Below are positions 1 through 7,790 of a stretch of 62,954 bases of DNA, in pieces. The stretch is from Cupriavidus sp. (GTDB lineage Bacteria; Pseudomonadota; Gammaproteobacteria; Burkholderiales; Burkholderiaceae). The notes under the pieces were generated by a model. It searched no databases. It saw only the letters and a program-made list of their open reading frames with translations, and had not been told where the DNA came from. Both the position numbers and the translations under genes were made by a program. Position 1 is the first letter of the stretch; the number at the start of each line of letters is the position of its first letter. The stretch lies in the NCBI GenBank assembly GCA_031181345.1, contig JAPSLC010000028.1, positions 1-62,954 of the forward strand, given 5' to 3'.

Positions 1-682
1 TGGCCTGCGCGTTGTCCTTGAAGACATCGTTGCGATCGGCGATCACCATCCGATGCAGGCCGAGGGCGTCGCCATCGGCCGCCTCGTGCTCGAAGTAGTA
101 GAACAGCCCTTCCTCGGCCAGCAGCCGCGTCACGAAGTCGAAATCCGACTCGTCGTACTGCGTCACCACGCTGCGCTTCGGATAGACCGCGGTGTCGGCC
201 ACCGCCCAGCGCCATTCCGGCACCAGCTTGCCCTGCCCGCGGTAGTCGCCGAGCACGCTGTCGACGACCTCGATTACCGACATGTCCTGGAACAGGAAGC
301 TGTCGCGGCGATGGCGCAGGAAGGCCAGCCACGGCTCGATCACCAGCCGGTAGCGCGCCAGGCCGCCATTGGCGCCGACGCGCTCGAACACCGTCACATG
401 GCCGTGCAGCGCGCGCGGCTTGTCGCGGCTCATCTGCGCCTGCAAGTCGATCCGCACCGGCTGGCCGAGCAAGGCGGCCGGATCGAGCCTGGCGTCGTCC
501 GACAGCGCCGACAACTCGATACGAAAGCCGCCGCCATCGAGCTGTTCGTGCGCGAGCAGACGCTCGGCCAGCAGCACGTCCTCGCCCAGCGGCGTGGCGA
601 GCCGCAGCAGCCGGTCGTGCTGGCGGAAGGCCGCGCGCAGTTGCGCGGCCAGTTCATGCGCCATATCGGTCAGTACGCCCAT
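1..682 (-). CDS. vgrG: T6SS spike protein VgrG (TssI), 5' part, cut by window edge
   Basis: This is the N-terminal 227 codons of a VgrG, the trimeric spike that caps the Hcp tube. The visible part shows the phage gp27/gp44-like base: the 'HGHVTVFERVG..GGLARYRLVIEPWL' type block and the 'QYDESDFDFVTRLLAEEG' block both match the other two VgrGs of the window. The ATG at 682 is chosen because GAGG lies 5 nt upstream; an in-frame ATG at 663 is possible. It lies 36 bp downstream of clpV on the same strand, so it is probably the last seen gene of the tssB-clpV operon. The rest, including the needle and any C-terminal extension, lies beyond position 1, so nothing can be said about its cargo. Confidence 0.93.
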   Translation of the reverse strand, partial: MGVLTDMAHELAAQLRAAFRQHDRLLRLATPLGEDVLLAERLLAHEQLDGGGFRIELSALSDDARLDPAALLGQPVRIDLQAQMSRDKPRALHGHVTVFERVGANGGLARYRLVIEPWLAFLRHRRDSFLFQDMSVIEVVDSVLGDYRGQGKLVPEWRWAVADTAVYPKRSVVTQYDESDFDFVTRLLAEEGLFYYFEHEAADGDALGLHRMVIADRNDVFKDNAQA

Positions 683-707
683 CGCTGCCTCGACTGTGAG
701 TTACTGA

Positions 708-727
708 GTCAATTGACGTCAATTGAC
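708..727. repeat. 20-bp palindrome made of two copies of GTCAATTGAC
   Basis: The sequence GTCAATTGAC occurs twice in direct tandem. Each copy is itself a palindrome, so the whole 20 bp is also a perfect palindrome. It covers the clpV stop codon (719-721) and the start of the short clpV-vgrG spacer. It could be a protein binding site or a trace of a duplication at the exchange point of the vgrG module. No function is proven. Confidence 0.6.
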
Positions 728-3457
728 CTTGTAGCGGAAGCCGCCGTTCTTGTTGACGCCCACCTTGATCTTCTGGATCGCCTCGCCCTGCGCCATCTTG
801 GCCAGCACGGACTGCGCGATCTCGGGCAGCAGCGTGCCGTTCAAGATATGGTCGACGGCGCGCGCGCCGGTATCGACCTCGGTGCAGCGCTGCAGCACCG
901 CCTCGGTCACGGCGGCATCCCATTCGAAGGCCGCGCGGTGGTTCTGCTGCACGCGTTCGCCGATGCGGCGCAGCTTCAACTCGATGATCTCGACCAGCGT
1001 GTCGTCGCTGATCGGGTAGTACGGCACCACCTTGGTCCGCCCGATAAAGGCGGGCTTGAAGGTCTTGTACAGCGTCGGGCGCAGCGCCTCGGTCAGCGCG
1101 TCGGCGTCCGGCAGTTCCTCGGCGGACTTGTTCAGGCAGGCCTGCATGATCGAGGCCGAGCCCGCGTTCGAGGTCAGGATGATGATGGTGTTGCGGAAGT
1201 CGATGGTCCGGCCCTCGGCATCCTCCATCCAGCCCTTGTCGAAGACCTGGAAGAACATCTCGAGCACGTCCGGATGCGCCTTCTCGATTTCGTCGAGCAG
1301 CACCACGCTGTACGGGTTGCGGCGCACCGCCTCGGTCAGCACGCCACCTTCGCCATAGCCGACATAGCCCGGCGGCGAGCCCTTGAGGCCGGACACGCTG
1401 TGGGCCTCCTGGTACTCGCTCATATTGATGGTGATCAGCTTGCGCTCGCCGCCGTAGAGAATGTCGGCCAGCGCCAGCGCGGTCTCGGTCTTGCCGACGC
1501 CGGACGGGCCGACGAACAGAAACACCCCGCGCGGCTTGTGCGGGTCTTCCAGATTGGCCGCGGCCGTACGCACGCGCTGCGCCACCGCTTCGAGCGCGTG
1601 CGGCTGGCCGACCACGCGTTCCTCGAGCAGCGGCTTCAGGTTCATCACGGTGTGCAGCTCGTCCTTGACCATGCGGCCCAGCGGAATGCCGGTCCAGACC
1701 GAAACGATCTCGGACACGACCTGGCCGTCGACCTGGATCGGCACCAGGGGCTTTTCGCCCTGCAGATCGCGCAGTTCAGCCTTCAGGCGCGACAGTTCGT
1801 CGGTCTGTGCCGCCGGCGCGGCGGCCTTGCGACGGCGCCCGGCCGCGGGCGCGATATCGCTGTTGGCAGCGACCGGCTCGGCTTCCTCGACGGTGGCCTC
1901 GACAGAAGCGGCGGCCTCCGCCGTACCCGCATCCCTCGAGCGCAGCAGTGCGACAATCCGTTCGACCAGTTCCCGTTCGCGTGCAAGCCGCTCGTTACCG
2001 GCGGCAATGCGCTCGCGCAGCGCCTGCTCCTGCTTCTGCAACTCGGCCAACCGCGCCTGATGCTGTCCGCCTGTCGACAGCTCGCGTTGCAGCGCGCCGA
2101 TCTCGACGGTCAGGCGCTCCAGCGCCTTCTGGTCCTGTTCGATGTCAGCGGGCGTCGCGCTTTGCGCCAATGCGACCTTGGCGCAGGCGGTATCGAGCAC
2201 GCTGACGGCCTTGTCCGGCAATTGCCGGCCGCTGATATAGCGGTGCGACAGCCGCACCGCCTCCGTGATCGCTTCGTCGAGCACGCGCACGTCGAAGTGC
2301 CGCTCCATCAGGCCGACCATGCCGCGCAGCATGGCCGACGCCAGCGCCTCGTCCGGTTCCTCGACCTTGACGACCTGGAAGCGCCGCGCCAGGGCGGCAT
2401 CCTTCTCGAAGTACTTCTTGTATTCGGCCCAGGTGGTCGCCGCGATCGTACGCAGTTCGCCGCGTGCGAGCGCCGGCTTCAGCAGATTGGCCGCGTCGTT
2501 CTGGCCCGCCTGCCCGCCCGCGCCGATGATCGTGTGCGCCTCGTCGATGAACAGGATGATCGGCTGCGGGCTGCGCTTGACCTCGTCGATCACGTTGCGC
2601 AGCCGGTTCTCGAACTCGCCCTTGACGCTGGCGCCGGCCTGCAGCAGGCCCATGTCCAGCGTGCGCAGCGCGACGCCGCGCAGCGGCGGCGGCACGTCGT
2701 CGGCGGCAATACGCAGTGCCAGCCCTTCAACCACCGCGGTCTTGCCGACCCCGGCCTCGCCGGTCAGGATCGGGTTGTTCTGGCGGCGGCGCATCAGGAT
2801 ATCGATCATCTGGCGGATCTCGGCGTCACGGCCGATCACCGGATCGATGCGGCCGTCGCGCGCCGCCGCGGTCAGGTCGACGGTGTACTGGTCCAGCGCC
2901 GGCGTCTTCGAGAGCGCGCCCTGACCCGACGGCTCCTCGGCCGCCGCAGCGCCTGCATCCGCGAAGGCCACCGCCTGTTCGGCTTCCTCGGAGCCCTTGG
3001 TCAACGTGCCAAGCTCGTGCTTGAGGCGCTCGACCGGAAATTGACCGAAGCGTTTGGAGCCGCGTTCGGCCAGCGGCGCCAGGCTCGGCTCGGTCAGCAA
3101 TGCCAGCAGCAGATGGCCGGAACGGATACGTGTGGTCTGCGAATCGAGCGAAGTAATCAGCCACGCGTGCTCGAACAGCTTGGGCAGCCACGGGGAGAAC
3201 GCCGGCGTGCGGCCATTGCCGGTCTGGAAGCGGCCGAGCTCCCTGTCCAGGTCGCTTTGCAGCGCGGCCGGATCGATGCCGCTGGCCCGCGCCGCGACCG
3301 ACACGTCGCTGCGGGGATTCTCCAGCAGCGCCAGGAACAGGTGCTCCAGGTCGACCTCGTAGTGGCCGCGCGCCATGCACAGCGAGGCGGCGCGTTCGGC
3401 GGCCTGCCGGCTGGTGGCATTGAGCTTGGCGATCAGCGTCTTCAAGGGGGTGGCCAT
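719..3457 (-). CDS. clpV: T6SS AAA+ ATPase ClpV (TssH)
   Basis: ClpV disassembles contracted TssB/TssC sheaths in the cytoplasm so that the apparatus can be reused. The 912-residue product has the normal family length. It shows a Clp N-terminal repeat domain (about 1-150), a first AAA+ module with Walker A GEAGVGKT near residue 232 and Walker B IILFIDEAH near 304, a coiled middle region (about 400-520), and a second AAA+ module with GPSGVGKT near 648 and VVLLDEIEKAH. The middle region carries an Ala/Glu-rich insertion (about 490-550) before the 'VDGQVVSEIVSVWTGIPLGRM' type block. The ATG at 3457 fits the MATPLKTLI start usual for this family. The gene follows tssG by 20 bp in the same operon. 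Confidence 0.97.
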   Translation of the reverse strand: MATPLKTLIAKLNATSRQAAERAASLCMARGHYEVDLEHLFLALLENPRSDVSVAARASGIDPAALQSDLDRELGRFQTGNGRTPAFSPWLPKLFEHAWLITSLDSQTTRIRSGHLLLALLTEPSLAPLAERGSKRFGQFPVERLKHELGTLTKGSEEAEQAVAFADAGAAAAEEPSGQGALSKTPALDQYTVDLTAAARDGRIDPVIGRDAEIRQMIDILMRRRQNNPILTGEAGVGKTAVVEGLALRIAADDVPPPLRGVALRTLDMGLLQAGASVKGEFENRLRNVIDEVKRSPQPIILFIDEAHTIIGAGGQAGQNDAANLLKPALARGELRTIAATTWAEYKKYFEKDAALARRFQVVKVEEPDEALASAMLRGMVGLMERHFDVRVLDEAITEAVRLSHRYISGRQLPDKAVSVLDTACAKVALAQSATPADIEQDQKALERLTVEIGALQRELSTGGQHQARLAELQKQEQALRERIAAGNERLARERELVERIVALLRSRDAGTAEAAASVEATVEEAEPVAANSDIAPAAGRRRKAAAPAAQTDELSRLKAELRDLQGEKPLVPIQVDGQVVSEIVSVWTGIPLGRMVKDELHTVMNLKPLLEERVVGQPHALEAVAQRVRTAAANLEDPHKPRGVFLFVGPSGVGKTETALALADILYGGERKLITINMSEYQEAHSVSGLKGSPPGYVGYGEGGVLTEAVRRNPYSVVLLDEIEKAHPDVLEMFFQVFDKGWMEDAEGRTIDFRNTIIILTSNAGSASIMQACLNKSAEELPDADALTEALRPTLYKTFKPAFIGRTKVVPYYPISDDTLVEIIELKLRRIGERVQQNHRAAFEWDAAVTEAVLQRCTEVDTGARAVDHILNGTLLPEIAQSVLAKMAQGEAIQKIKVGVNKNGGFRYKVN

Positions 3458-3477
3458 GATGGCTCGGCTCCGGTCTA

Positions 3478-4671
3478 TCAATGAATGGGCGACAGCGTGT
3501 AATGCGCGTCGCTGCGATCCTGCGTGGCGGGTCGCGAAACGAGGAAGGTGTCCCAGCCGACATGGCCGCTGCCCGCGGCGCCTAGCCGGGAACCGGTCAC
3601 GTCCTGCCGGCGCAGGATCGGCTTGACTTCGTATTCGAGCGTGGCGCCGCCAAGCACGGTCAGCATCTTGCGCAGCGCCAGCGCGCCCTCGGCGCCGGGC
3701 AGGAAGGCGCGATACTGGTCGCGCGCCAGCGGCCCGATCCACACGCGCACCCGCAGATCGCGCTGCCAGACCCGCTGGCCGGCCAGCGCGGTGGCGCCGA
3801 GCACGTTGTTGACGCCGCCCAGCCGCGACCATTGCGATGGCGGCACCCGATACCAGCCGCCGACGAACTGCTCGACGCGGACGGGCACGCGGAAATAATC
3901 GGACAGCACCTGCTGCAGATACGACGCCGACATCGGCCGATGGCGCACCGCCGTCGCATAGCCGGCGACCGCCTCGTCGTGGATAGTCCCCGGCGTCTCG
4001 TGGAGGCCGCGGCGAACGCCCGCATCGGCCACGCCAGCCAGCGACAGCAGCAGCGGCAGGTAGTGGCGCGTGCGGTCGACCTCGTGCTGGAACGGCAGCC
4101 GGTATTTCTTCCATGCCAGATAGAACAGCGCGGCGGCGCGGTTCGAGAAGATATCGAAGAAGGCGCGCGCGGCGCCGTCTCGGCGCATGGTCTCGCGCTC
4201 GGCCACCACTTCGGTGTAGTGCAGCGGCAGCGCGCCCTGCCCGCCCAGCATGCCGAAGAAGGCCGGCGTCACGGCCACATCATCAAGCGGACGCCTGGCG
4301 ATCGCCTCGGCGAAGGCCGCATCGTCGTCGAGCGCCTGCTGTGCAATGCCCCCGGCCTCGATCTGCGCGATCTCGCTGGCGGGAAACGACAGCGACAGCG
4401 CGTTGGGAAAGCGCACGCGCATGGCGAGCTGATGCTCCGGCGTATCGGCGATACGCGCGATGGCGTTACCGTTCACCGTGCCGTTTGCGGTGCCGTTTGC
4501 AGTGCCGTTTGCAGTGCCATTCACGCTGCCATCGACACCGCCGTGGGCGCGGCCCTGACGCGCGAACTGGATCTGCAGCAGCCGCACCGCCTGGAAGAAC
4601 TGGAAGCGATACGGCTGCCGCAGCAGCCGACGTATCACACCAGGATCGATTCGCCGCTTCTGGGAGCGCAT
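3478..4671 (-). CDS. tssG: T6SS baseplate protein TssG
   Basis: TssG forms the baseplate wedge with TssE, TssF and TssK in the cytoplasm, below the membrane complex. The 397-residue product contains the family blocks 'PYRFQFFQAVRLL', 'HYLPLLLSLAGV' and 'LSDYFRVPVRVEQFVGGW'. The ATG at 4671 has AAGGA about 9 nt upstream and overlaps the tssF 3' end by 37 bp, which indicates coupled translation. The open frame continues upstream only because it runs antisense to other reading frames inside tssF. Odd: near residue 50 a run of NGTA/NGTV repeats is inserted, encoded by five 12-bp units (4471-4530). This looks like a hydrophilic loop of variable length. Confidence 0.95.
   Translation of the reverse strand: MRSQKRRIDPGVIRRLLRQPYRFQFFQAVRLLQIQFARQGRAHGGVDGSVNGTANGTANGTANGTVNGNAIARIADTPEHQLAMRVRFPNALSLSFPASEIAQIEAGGIAQQALDDDAAFAEAIARRPLDDVAVTPAFFGMLGGQGALPLHYTEVVAERETMRRDGAARAFFDIFSNRAAALFYLAWKKYRLPFQHEVDRTRHYLPLLLSLAGVADAGVRRGLHETPGTIHDEAVAGYATAVRHRPMSASYLQQVLSDYFRVPVRVEQFVGGWYRVPPSQWSRLGGVNNVLGATALAGQRVWQRDLRVRVWIGPLARDQYRAFLPGAEGALALRKMLTVLGGATLEYEVKPILRRQDVTGSRLGAAGSGHVGWDTFLVSRPATQDRSDAHYTLSPIH
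4471..4530 (-). repeat. 12-bp tandem repeat inside tssG (5 units)
   Basis: Five consecutive 12-bp units of consensus gtttgcagtgcc (two identical, the others with 1-4 changes) encode a repeated Asn-Gly-Thr-Ala/Val motif in TssG. The unit is a multiple of three, so gain or loss of copies keeps the frame. Confidence 0.85.
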
Positions 4672-6488
4672 TGGATCAATTCCTTGCCGGTGCGGCGCGA
4701 GACGGCGACGAGCTGCACAAAGCTGTTCAGATGGACGTACAGACCGAAGAAATGGTCCATCACGCGGATGAAGCGGTGCAGACCAGTGCCGACGAACGCT
4801 TCCTCGTCCAGTGTCAGGCGAATCTGCAGGCCGCGGACGAACGTCGCGAACGGCTTGCCCGCGAGCCATTGCGTGCTGGGCTGATAGTCCAGTCCGACGA
4901 TGCCCTCGATCTGGCGCGCCGAGATGCCGCTGCGGGCCAGGTCATGCAGCCGCAGCATCTCCTTGAGCGCCGGCAGCCCGTCCTGCACCAGCGACAGATG
5001 GTTCAGCGCCAGCAGCGAGATCAGGCGCCATTGCGCCGCCCGGCCGCCGGGCAGGCGCAGCGACGGCGTCGGCTTGCGCAGGAACGTGATCTGCCGCGCG
5101 ATCGACGTGCCTTCCATCGTCAGATCGCCGTCGGCATGGCCAAACGACAGGCTGGCCGGCAGGTCGCGATTGGTGCAGGTGACGTCGATGCTCAGCGTAT
5201 CGGTCTGCGGCTGCGCCGGATTGAAATCCAGGTCGACGATCGATATCTCGGTCTCGTAGCCCGGGCTGCGGCGCGCCACCAGTTCGTCGCGCCGCGCCAG
5301 CCAGAAATGCCCCGCCCGGTTCGGATCGTCGGCGTGATGCAGCGAATAGAACGGCCGGAATTCGATCACGTCGTTGCCGTTGGCGGTTTCGCGCACCAGA
5401 TGGACGCGGTCGATCGAATAGATGTCGTAGCCGTGCGCGCGGCGGCCGTCGGCCACGACCGGATAGGCGCTGGCCGTATGCTCGATGCGGATCGGATCGG
5501 CCTTCTGCGCGAACAGGTTGACCACCGGCGTGCAATGCAGCCGCAGATGCTCCGCCTGCAGGCTCTCCAGCAGGCGCGCGGTGTGCGAGTCGCTGCGGAT
5601 GTCGCTCATCACCAGATGCAGCTGCAGGCGCCTGGTGTTGCCAGCGGCCGCCCCCAGTGCGCGGCGCAGTGCCGCCAGGTCGATGTCGACGAAATTGAAT
5701 TTCTCGGCGAAGGCGAAATGCTCGCTGAGCAGGCGGTAGGCGGGATGCGAGCGCGCCGGCGTGTCGATCAGCGCCTCGTTGGCGGCAAAACCCACCTCGC
5801 GCAGCGGCACGGCGGACAGCCGCTGCCAGACGCCTTGCCTCGGGCCTTCCAGATACGCTGCCGCGGTATGCAGGAACAGCGCGTCGCCGAGCGCGGCGAC
5901 AAAGGACGGCTCGCCGTCCAGATAGACCCGCAGCGTATCGAGCGCCAGCGTGTCGAAACCGCCCCGCTCGCCTTGGTATTCGAGCGAGACCGTCAGCGCA
6001 CCGGTCGCGCCCTTGGGCAACACGGTGGCAGCCGGCGCCACCGCCGCGCCCCGATAGCTGGCCTCGGCGATGCGGATCGGGGCAAACGTCACGTCGTAGG
6101 CGGTACGGAAGCGGCATTCGACCCGATTGACCGGCCGCGTGCTCAGCATCGTGCCGCGCGGCACCGTCATCGGCGCGGACAGCTGCGCCGCCGCGCCACG
6201 CGCATCGAAATGCGCGATCGAACAGGAGGGAAACGGCCGCAGGTAATGCGGATACATGACCTCCAGCAGCGCTTCGGTCAGTTCCGGGTAATCGTCGTCG
6301 AGCTTCTTGCTGATGCGTGCCGTCAAGAAGGCGAAGGACTCGACCATCCGCTCGACGTGCGGATCGTCGCAACCGTCGGCCGACATGGCGAGCCGCCCGG
6401 CGATCTTGGGATATCGCTCGGCGAAGTCGCGCGAGTACCGGCGCAGATAGGCCAGTTCTCGCTCGTAGTAAGGCAGTAGCTCTTCCAT
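4635..6488 (-). CDS. tssF: T6SS baseplate protein TssF
   Basis: TssF is the second wedge component of the T6SS baseplate and binds TssG in a 2:1 complex. The 617-residue product starts MEELLPYYERELAYLRR and continues with 'AGRLAMSADGCDDPHVERMVESFAFL', the hallmark N-terminus of the family, and 'YPHYLRPFPSCSI'. Length is as usual. The ATG at 6488 is chosen on this homology; upstream in-frame codons add only Pro/Arg-rich sequence unlike the family. No strong ribosome binding site is seen. The gene is 120 bp downstream of tssE and overlaps tssG by 37 bp. Confidence 0.96.
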   Translation of the reverse strand: MEELLPYYERELAYLRRYSRDFAERYPKIAGRLAMSADGCDDPHVERMVESFAFLTARISKKLDDDYPELTEALLEVMYPHYLRPFPSCSIAHFDARGAAAQLSAPMTVPRGTMLSTRPVNRVECRFRTAYDVTFAPIRIAEASYRGAAVAPAATVLPKGATGALTVSLEYQGERGGFDTLALDTLRVYLDGEPSFVAALGDALFLHTAAAYLEGPRQGVWQRLSAVPLREVGFAANEALIDTPARSHPAYRLLSEHFAFAEKFNFVDIDLAALRRALGAAAGNTRRLQLHLVMSDIRSDSHTARLLESLQAEHLRLHCTPVVNLFAQKADPIRIEHTASAYPVVADGRRAHGYDIYSIDRVHLVRETANGNDVIEFRPFYSLHHADDPNRAGHFWLARRDELVARRSPGYETEISIVDLDFNPAQPQTDTLSIDVTCTNRDLPASLSFGHADGDLTMEGTSIARQITFLRKPTPSLRLPGGRAAQWRLISLLALNHLSLVQDGLPALKEMLRLHDLARSGISARQIEGIVGLDYQPSTQWLAGKPFATFVRGLQIRLTLDEEAFVGTGLHRFIRVMDHFFGLYVHLNSFVQLVAVSRRTGKELIQCAPRSGESILV

Positions 6489-6608
6489 GGCTGCTCGGCG
6501 GTCGGTGCGTGGCGGTGGCGGATGGGATCGGTTCGGGCATCGACCGGGGCATGGACCCACCGGGCCATGGCCATGGGCCTGGGTCGTTGGCCATACGTGC
6601 CCGCCCTG

Positions 6609-7082
6609 TCAGGTTCGTCCGCGCGTCACCGAGTACTGCAGCGTCGATGGCTGCAGCAACGCATCGAAGCTCACCGGCTCCCGCGCCGGCCCCACCAGCA
6701 GCATGGCGGTGATGCCGAAGCACAACGCATTGGTGTTGCGCTCGCTGACATCCAGCGACACGGTGACATTGCGCAGCCGCGGTTCGTGCCGCTCGATGGC
6801 CTTGGTCAGCGACTGGCAGATGTAATTGCGGTCGTAGTAGCTGGCCAGACTGAGCCCGGCGAAGTCGTTGAGCCCGTACGTCAGCAGCGAACGCTTGCAC
6901 TCCGGCAGGCCGCTCAACTGCGCTTCGTCGATCACGATGCGCGTATTGAGCAGCGCCTCGATGTCGCGCGCCACGGTCGACTTCAGCTCCTCGAGCGTCA
7001 GCTGCCGCATCGCGGTGGGCAGCGGCGCGTGGGGCTCGTCGTCGAACAGCTTGTCGAGCAGACTCGGTTCGAAACCTTTCAT
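6609..7082 (-). CDS. tssE: T6SS baseplate protein TssE (gp25-like)
   Basis: TssE resembles phage T4 gp25 and starts sheath polymerisation on the baseplate. The 157-residue product has the N-terminal 'FEPSLLDKLFDDEP' segment and the gp25 core with 'DIEALLNTR' and 'YGLNDFAGLS', including the conserved E..LN.R arrangement. The ATG at 7082 is preferred by homology; a GTG at 7097 is also open in frame. It sits between hcp (107 bp upstream) and tssF in the operon. Confidence 0.95.
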   Translation of the reverse strand: MKGFEPSLLDKLFDDEPHAPLPTAMRQLTLEELKSTVARDIEALLNTRIVIDEAQLSGLPECKRSLLTYGLNDFAGLSLASYYDRNYICQSLTKAIERHEPRLRNVTVSLDVSERNTNALCFGITAMLLVGPAREPVSFDALLQPSTLQYSVTRGRT

Positions 7083-7189
7083 GGCAAGCGCCGGCACCCC
7101 GGCAACGCGCGCGTTCTCGCGCCGAATCGCCAGGATGCCGGCATCCGCATCAACCGATCATTGGCCGGCATCGCCCCCAAGGAACGGCA

Positions 7190-7693
7190 TCAGACCGAGT
7201 AGGTCTTGTCGTTCTTGGTCAGGCTCCAGGCGCCCTGCGAGTTGCCCCCCTGGTTGCCGCCGATCTTCTGCTGGGTGTACTTCCATTGCACCGCGGCGTA
7301 CTTCAGCGAGAACTTGTCGGTCGGCAGGCCTTCGGCGGCGACCTTGGCATCCACCGCGCCCAGGATCGCGTTCTTCAGCTTGATTTCCAGGTACTTGACG
7401 CGCTTGCCTTCGCCGTCGGCGCGCATGAAGTCGATCGTGACCTCGTCGAAGGTCGTGCCGCCCGATGCGTGCTGATACAGCAGCGGGCTCACCACGTCCA
7501 TGTCCTTGGTAAAGATCATTTCGCCGTGCTCGCAGCGCTCGGCGGTGTGACCGCCCGCGGTCGAAGCGGTCGCCGAACGCGGCTGCTTGATGTTGTGCTC
7601 CCAGCTGAGGACTTCGATCCAGTCCTTGTGGTCCTTGTCCTGGGATTCACCCTTGATGGCGGGATTACCGAACTTGACGTAGATATCCTTCAT
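7190..7693 (-). CDS. hcp: T6SS inner tube protein Hcp (TssD)
   Basis: Hcp hexamers stack to form the tube that is shot out of the cell; some Hcps also carry small effectors in their lumen. The 167-residue product starts MKDIYVKFGNPAIKGES and has the expected family features 'HKDWIEVLSW', 'GEMIFTKDMDVVSPLL' and a C-terminal 'GAWSLTKNDKTYSV'. The ATG at 7693 has GAGGG 6 nt upstream, a strong site that suits a highly made protein. A GC-rich stem-loop lies in the 97-bp gap to tssC. Confidence 0.97.
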   Translation of the reverse strand: MKDIYVKFGNPAIKGESQDKDHKDWIEVLSWEHNIKQPRSATASTAGGHTAERCEHGEMIFTKDMDVVSPLLYQHASGGTTFDEVTIDFMRADGEGKRVKYLEIKLKNAILGAVDAKVAAEGLPTDKFSLKYAAVQWKYTQQKIGGNQGGNSQGAWSLTKNDKTYSV

Positions 7694-7756
7694 GAGACCC
7701 TCGATGAGATAGTGGCTTTGTTTCGCCTTAGAAAGTACTGCTGCCTCGGCCATCGG

Positions 7757-7779
7757 ACGCCGGCACAATGCCGGCGCCC
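7757..7779 (-). other. Stem-loop between tssC and hcp
   Basis: A 9-bp nearly perfect stem (gcgccggca / tgccggcgt with a 3-nt loop) lies between the tssC stop and the hcp start. There is no U-tract, so it is not a canonical terminator. An RNA-processing or stabilising role for the hcp message is an inference. Confidence 0.45.
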
Positions 7780-7790
7780 GCGGCAACCGG

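Noticed and set aside
53..3484. 1143-codon open frame on the + strand across clpV and vgrG
   Set aside because: It lies antisense to clpV, tssI and their strong family motifs. Long antisense frames arise from GC-rich codons; the product is Arg/His/Gln/Leu-rich with no domain.
4471..4530. Short tandem repeats as a possible CRISPR array (also 28793-28822)
   Set aside because: Units are 12 bp with no unique spacers, and no cas gene is present. One array is coding.
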